Source: Lepidonotus clava
Lineage: Eukaryota > Annelida > Polychaeta > Phyllodocida > Polynoidae
NCBI GenBank assembly: GCA_936440205.1
Contig: OW387141.1
Span: 46,571,307 to 46,635,306, forward strand
Length of the DNA: 64,000 nucleotides
Direction: 5' to 3'
Shown here in pieces: positions 58,330 to 64,000 of this stretch. Every line of letters starts with the position of its first letter. The stretch's first letter is position 1. The position numbers were made by a program, and so were the translations under genes. Under the pieces are notes generated by a model that did not search any database, had not been told where the DNA came from, and worked only from the letters and a program-made list of their open reading frames with translations.

Positions 58330-60700
58330 GCGCCGCTTCCCACATCTCAGGTGAGCAGCTCGCTTGTTACCAGCGATAGGAGACTCTCAGGTAGTAAGAC
58401 AAGCCGGTATCAGCGAAGATAAGGACCCAGGGGGGTAAGTGGAGCCGGTTGTAGGTGATGGGGGATGAGCACTCTGCCGCTTCAACAACCTCGCTTGCAC
58501 TCTGCAACATAGCTGCCACTAGCTCAGCCCAGCGGCTCAAACCACACCAGCGAAAACCGCCAGACTACTTTTGAGCTGCAGGGCGTAGTTATCTTCTAAT
58601 CACGTTTTATAGTACAGGACCTACATATAGTAGAGTCAGGTCTCAGGGTTATCAGTTGTGGCGCGGAGGGTGAACCGACGCAGAGTGGAGGATGGGGTGT
58701 AAGGAGCCTGATAACCGGGTGTCACGTGTTGAACACGCCTCACACCGACATCCTACCCGTCCCCCACCTCACCCCCTACCCCCAGATGGGGGCCTACAGG
58801 TAACCCAGGTAAAGTGATACTAAACAGGTGCCTCGGGACAACACCCGTCTACCGACTGATCGTAGGTGAAGGGGGTACTGAGGACTGAAAGTGAAAGTAA
58901 TCACAGAGAAGGGATAGAGGGGATGGAAAATGTGCAGTAAATCTCCTGATTTAAACCCAGTTTTTCTAATACTACTTACGGATCTGTGACAGTGTCATTG
59001 TGGGCGTGTGAGAAGGCTCACGCCTGAACATAGTAACATAATGTCAACTATTTAATAAAACCTGAAGAAATAAAGGGAGGACAAACCAGATAACCTTATC
59101 AACATAGATGACCCACCGTGTGGTGGCTGAGCCAATAAAACCCTTGTTACAAATGTCAATAATAGGCATTTTACTCATACTAATACTACTCTTTACAAGC
59201 TATAACAAGCCTCAGAATATGCATTATGCCTGTTACGTATTGTCAACTTTTGAGCATTATGGGGCTTGTTTGTAAGGGTAAAATTGCATATATTCTTCTA
59301 GGAAGTGCCCCCATTCCCGCCCCTCACCCCCTCTACAAGGAGCCTCCGGGGAGAATACCTCCCGGTCAGAGCGGCGGGCTATCTGTGCCCTCTTTACCGG
59401 AGTACACTGTGTGTTTACACTGATGGCCCATCAGTCATACCCGCCTTACACCCACACCCCACATCCCACACCCCACACACCCACCGTCTTAAGCCTATAG
59501 TCCACCATGGGATTTTCACTCTCTGGAATTTAGCAATTTCTACATGGTTATTAGAAATATGAAAGGAACCCTTGAATGCTACATATCATTTGATAGGAAA
59601 TATAATATTATTCTCTCTAATGATATGTAACGTGTCTATATTCATGTCTATATCATGTCTATATCATTATTGCCAATGGTAATTTCTGAAAATGTCAGTA
59701 AACTCGGGTAGTCGAGTACATCATTTACCGACTTTACACACCCACGCCTCCTGGTCGTCATTTTCAGGGCCTACACACGTGCATTCTGTGTTGACTAAAC
59801 GAGCCCACTACATGATGGTTTACAGACTAGGCCAACGCAGTTTCCCTCTGTAACTAAACTTTCGACCTTTTAGTTCCGCTTTGACCTTGACATAATATCG
59901 TCAATCTTATGTTCATCTTTAGATTTGGTGCCTTCCGTTAAATATGTACGTATGTTTTCAAAAATGACAGACCCCACGCCCCCTTTTGTTGCGTACGCAC
60001 TTAATGGCATTTTAAATGTGTTTTAAATATGTTTACTCGACATCTATTTTGAGTATTTCTGTTTGAAGAGGGGTTCATATAATTATATACTTGGTACTCC
60101 CTGCTCATTGGTCTGTTGGCTGTAGGTTTCTTCCTAAGCATATCGAATGTATATAGCTCCACTTCCGTGAATGGATTACAACGGGGGATTACAAGAACAA
60201 CGATTATGTCTACCAGTTTGCTGTACATTTCTTGCCAAGCATTCTTGAGGTAATACCCACTTTAGTATAGGTATTACATACACAGAGATAAGATCGCGAA
60301 GTAGAGAAGTACTGTTTGTATCAGTGAGTGTCCCTGAGGAGGGCTATAAGGAGGCCTGAAGGGTCTCGGCCGTCTGAGGAGGTCTCAGGGACTCATACTA
60401 GACATCGGGCAGTGTTTGTGGTGAGAAGCTATTGCAGGGGTCAAACCTTGGAAGATGACAGGGGTTAAATAGAGACGGGTCCCTGGGGGTAGTCTAGACA
60501 GTACCTAAAAGATAAGGCCCTTTACTAGAGTACTTGTAGATCATTTGATTATTTTTCTCGTAAAATATCATTTTGGAGAGTGCTTGGCGCTAAAGATAAT
60601 GGTATGATTAAGAGGGAACCAGAGGCAGATCTAGAAAAAGTTACTATCTAGAAGATGGTTCACTTCCAATACAGGTACACAACAGAGGGAAGGAAGAACA
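58330..60700. other. CpG-richer stretch then AT-rich DNA; no gene assigned
   Basis: 58330-58900 has raised CpG and two good donor-like words (CTCAG|GTGAGC at 58351, GGGGG|GTAAGT at 58436), so a promoter or first non-coding exon is conceivable, but no coding frame supports it. Nothing was recognised in 58900-60700. Confidence 0.35.
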
Positions 60701-60701
60701 T

Positions 60702-61033
60702 AACAGGCCAATTTTGCAACTGTACTGTGGTCAGTCTGTTATTTGCTTAGTTTTCTCATAATAGTTGCATTACTTTATGTGAGGTTGGGACTTACCAAAA
60801 CACAATGTTGTAATAGTATTATATCTCAGTGAAGTTAAAACCTTAGCAATTCAGGACATTAAAATGATTTAGTAATGTTATGTTTTCATGAGGGAAGACA
60901 AACAGAAAGTTGCACTGATTTCACAGTGTAAGGTTGCAATCAAAGGTTCCATCAAGAAAATGTAAAGAAACCCAAAGCAGAACTAAACAGAATGTTACTG
61001 GAACACTATAATAACATTGTATGCTTGCCTGGA
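60702..61033. mobile_element. MITE family A, copy 6
   Basis: Family words in inverted order relative to 16463 ('CCATCAAGAAAATGTAAAGAAACC', 'AAAGCAGAACTAAACAGAATGTTACTGGAAC' in pieces, shared with 41790-41830), ending ATGCTTGCCTGG. The left terminus is degraded. Confidence 0.6.
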
Positions 61034-61599
61034 CAATATAAAAATGATCAATTTATTCATATAAGTTTGATTCTTGGAGCTGTAACAAATACATAAGCAT
61101 CATTCAGCCCGTATACCGCCCCCAACCACCACTCAGTCAATGTACCAACTCAGGGTCTGACCCCTACTCCCCTCCACCCCTACCCACCCCCCTCCGGCAG
61201 GTGGCGGGACTGGCACCCGGCGTGTGCCGCCTGTTTACCACATCACCTGCCCGGGACCAGCAGCATTAACATGGCACCAACAAATACAACCAGCATGGGC
61301 CGGGGAGGGTGGGGGGTGTAGGGGGGGGGGGGGCAGGAATGTGGGAGGGGAGAGTTACAGAGATGGCAGGCAAGATAGAAGGACTAAAAGGTTTATCTAG
61401 TTATTCAGAAAACGAACTTACATTCATATTAGTGTATTTCTTTTCAAGCAATGCCTTTAGAGAGGTCTGCCTTTCTACTGGTTACATGTGTTTTGAAAGA
61501 AGCCCCTTAGCCTTTTCTAACGAGAGCCTGAAAGGTAACGTCTGGTCTTTATTATCCAGACAGCCTCTACATAGTGACCCTGAACACTCAGAGTTAATT

Positions 61600-61690
61600 G
61601 ACCCCCAGTATACCCTGACCTTGAGTATTTACACCCCCAGTATACCCTGACCTTGGATACTCAGAGCCCCCGTATACCCTGACCTTCAGC
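61600..61690. repeat. Short tandem 'CCCAGTATACCCTGACCTTGA' repeat
   Basis: Three to four copies of 'CCC(A/C)GTATACCCTGACCTT' at 61602, 61632, 61669 in direct order. Confidence 0.75.
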
Positions 61691-61788
61691 TCACGAGCTA
61701 TAGGGTAATCGAGAATGCATCCAGGAAAGGTAAGCGACCACTGGGTGAAGAAACGTAATGATTTTATACCTTCTTGACAAAGAAATAC

Positions 61789-61789
<1 letters not shown>

Positions 61790-61831
<42 letters not shown>
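61790..61831. repeat. (TA)n microsatellite
   Basis: About 21 uninterrupted TA dinucleotides. Confidence 0.97.
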
Positions 61832-61834
<3 letters not shown>

Positions 61835-62235
61835 GTACATTTCTGGAATACCTGATGCATCCCGAATTTCTATAAATGTTCATTTTTTCTCTCATGTGGC
61901 AGATGCACTAGGATGAGGGTTGATCCAATTTGCTTTCTGGTAACAACAATTTCTGTCCAGTGAAATATCCCCTGCAAGGGTGCTCAGAGTCACCGTAGCA
62001 ATCCTTCAAATACACTGCATACAGGAAATATATACACTGAAATCGAGGCGCTATGATTAGGTCCATTAATCACAGTAATAGTGCTTTACCCGCTGTATGG
62101 GAAATCACTGCCCAAATAGTGGATCAAGGCGAGGTGCGGGTGGGTATGTCATCATGAAACATTCCAAGGCACACCTGCTGTGTGAAACACCCTACATTTT
62201 CTGTAAATCATACTGTATACCCTCTAGTTTCGATT

Positions 62236-62318
62236 GAATTGGCTGGTCTCTCTCATTGTCCTAAAGTAGATTACTTCCATCTTCTATAGATGGAAGCAAT
62301 CTACAAGAGACCAGTTAT
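62236..62318. repeat. Short fold-back repeat
   Basis: GTAGATTACTTCCATC at 62266 pairs with GATGGAAGCAATCTAC at 62288 around a 6-bp loop (one mismatch), and GGTCTCT further out pairs with AGAGACC. About 80 bp. Confidence 0.8.
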
Positions 62319-62413
62319 TCAGTAACACCAGTAATACAAGAGTCCAGTTACTCCTGAACTGCCCCGTGCTGTTATCAATCTGAAATGGAAACAGGGATGT
62401 CTTTTGTTCGCAG

Positions 62414-62495
62414 AGGAGAAATGTATTTCCCAAGTTGGCAATTCTACACAGAAGACCCTGAGTACCCAGACCCCTATGCTTTTGAACGAATATAT
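62414..62495 (+). CDS. Candidate exon, unassigned
   Basis: Acceptor TGTCTTTTGTTCGCAG ends at 62413; the frame reads '(R)GEMYFPSWQFYTEDPEYPD' then 'PYAFERIY' up to a possible donor TAT|GTACGG at 62496. Rich in Tyr, Pro, Glu and Asp, unlike the simple-sequence frames elsewhere. The same frame opens at ATG 62385 ('METGMSFVRR'), so it could also start there. Its phase (2) does not follow directly from the candidate exon at 52212. After 62500 the sequence is a T-rich tract whose translation mimics a membrane helix and is probably intronic. Confidence 0.3.
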
Positions 62496-62499
62496 GTAC

Positions 62500-64000
62500 G
62501 GTTTATTTTTCCTACTTATTTTGTCTCTCTCTTTTTCTTTTTCTTTTGCAATTGTATCAAGTGTTTTCATTTTTCTTTATGGGGCACCTGTTTATCAACT
62601 TGGGAATTGGATAAGATCACTCCAATCTTGGTTTGCATGTTTGCGGATACCTTTATCTACGTGGTATTAAAGTCAACGACGTAATTCGCCTCCAAACATC
62701 TTTGAATACATTTGCCACCCACCGCACTTAATATTATTCCATTTCAGATTACTCTGTAAGTATAGAAAACTACTTATAGCACAAAGGTCGAGCTGGGTAC
62801 ACAAACATGAGGGGTGGATGTAAACAATCCGTCATACGTCCCGACCACGTGGGCATCAGAAGGGGGCGCGGCCCGCTGTTTACACGTACCAACAAAGTGT
62901 GCTTACACGTAGCCGTAACGTAATACTTAACGCGTAGACGGTATACTACCTGTGGGGGCCTCCACCGTGAAAAATTCCAACGAGACTCTGATGTTATTTA
63001 TTTTTTGGAAATTACAAAATATTACTTATTTAGTTGAATAAAATTGGCTTGTTATAATGAGATAGCAATTTAATTTTCAGAAATTATTTAGCCATACTCC
63101 CACTTCAAGACGGACAATATGGAGATACGTTGATATATATATCGAGATGCGTTGGAGTTGCTTTACTTCTCTATTTGCTCTGTGAGTCCCATAAAGAAAA
63201 AGTTGTAATCATATACATGTGATATAAGGGGAGAGAGAGAGAAAAATAAAAGTATACAAAGAAAAACAGAATAATAAAATGATATAGTTAGACAGATAGA
63301 TTGACTGGTGCTGAGGTAGATAATTGAGGGATTATACCAGCATCAAAACACCATCTAAATGCCAATGCTAAAACACTGACCGCACATAATATCAGTCATT
63401 CAAAAGAGGACCATAATCCGGATTGCCATTGTCTACCTTCAAAGCAAGTCAGCGACCTATGTACATGTCACTAGTTATAACCAAACAGTACTTCTCTTAA
63501 GACATGGGCTTAATTTTGATAATTTTCTTGTGAACTACTCCCTGCACCCCATGGGTCAGGACCCTCATGAGTCCCTGTAGATAAGTGTGCGCCTGGAGGA
63601 GAGGCCTATAATCCGCCCCAGCCCTCACCTCCACAGACACAGGAGGAGCACCTCTGTAGACACACAACAGTCAGGTCGTTTACCGGGCAGGGCGAGAGCC
63701 GGCATTCACCAAATTACCCCGGCCCCCTCCGCAATGCTCTTCTCCCCGGATAATGTCAGACCAGGAAGAGGATCCACGGGGCTATGGAGCGCGGAGTGTG
63801 AGCTAGCCTGTATGCGCTTTTTTTTTATGAGACTACGCAGTGAACTCTCCTATATACGCCTTGATCCCAACCGTTTAAACCTGCATTGGCTTATTGAAAC
63901 TCATAACCCAATCATTTGGTTCAGATCCGACTCTTGGTTGAGAGACCAACACTAGGCCATTGGGAAAGGAGTATAGCAGAGTCCATCAGGATGGAGGAGC
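62500..64000. other. No supported gene to the window end
   Basis: 62800-62960 and 63590-63800 are CpG-richer. A 122-codon plus-strand frame at 63587-63955 is Arg-rich, shows no motif and has no clear splice context. It might be a start region of a gene beyond the window, but I see nothing decisive. Confidence 0.35.

Noticed and set aside
62404-62670. 88-codon frame with an apparent transmembrane segment
   Set aside because: The hydrophobic stretch is encoded by a T/C-rich tract that looks like intronic polypyrimidine sequence.

Overview
The window looks like intergenic and intronic DNA of a marine invertebrate animal. I base this on the sparse coding signal, consensus GT-AG splice sites, a CpG-rich promoter with a spliced signal-peptide exon, a 5'-truncated LINE with an A-tail, many short inverted-repeat (MITE-like) elements, and abundant micro- and minisatellites with long G/C homopolymer runs. 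A deuterostome such as an echinoderm, hemichordate or cephalochordate is plausible, but the sequence alone does not settle the phylum. There is no prokaryotic gene organisation. Most long open frames are translations of simple repeats.

Layout: 0-3.4 kb, a MITE copy and unremarkable DNA; 3.4-5.1 kb, a 31-bp minisatellite; 6-6.7 kb, a composite repeat; 7.1-9.1 kb, a LINE fragment with reverse transcriptase; 12-17 kb, several hAT-like and other MITEs; 18.2-18.6 kb, a CpG-rich promoter and first coding exon (signal peptide, phase-1 donor); 19.1-20.6 kb, a polypurine array; 22.4-23.3 kb, a C/CA-rich minisatellite; 24.7 kb, a tetranucleotide microsatellite; 26.7-28.8 kb, a degenerate ~200-bp tandem array; 33.5-33.8 kb, a compact promoter-like or LTR-like block (ETS/CRE, E-box, CCAAT, TATA, AATAAA); 35.8-36.2 kb, a 12-bp minisatellite; 39.0-39.9 kb, a MITE with ~40-bp terminal repeats; 40.7-43.4 kb, two degenerate arrays; 45-51 kb, MITEs and two almost identical ~640-bp direct repeats around a repeat-rich spacer; 52.8 kb, a long hairpin; 57.8-58.3 kb, a 25-bp satellite whose units carry CRE and T-box-like sites; 58.3-64 kb, mostly unassigned.

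The best case for a host gene is a plus-strand secreted or membrane protein gene starting at 18540. Downstream on the same strand lie acceptors followed by short frames compatible with its phase-1 junction (25550, 28970, 33127, 52212). The frames at 25550 and 33127 have an immunoglobulin-like look. A further exon-like frame lies near 62414. I could not build a full gene model; these exons are hypotheses that need transcript data.

I found no clear undescribed system. The observations most worth a second look are the CRE/T-box satellite, the ETS-CRE promoter block without an obvious gene, the near-identical direct repeats, and the candidate Ig-like gene.
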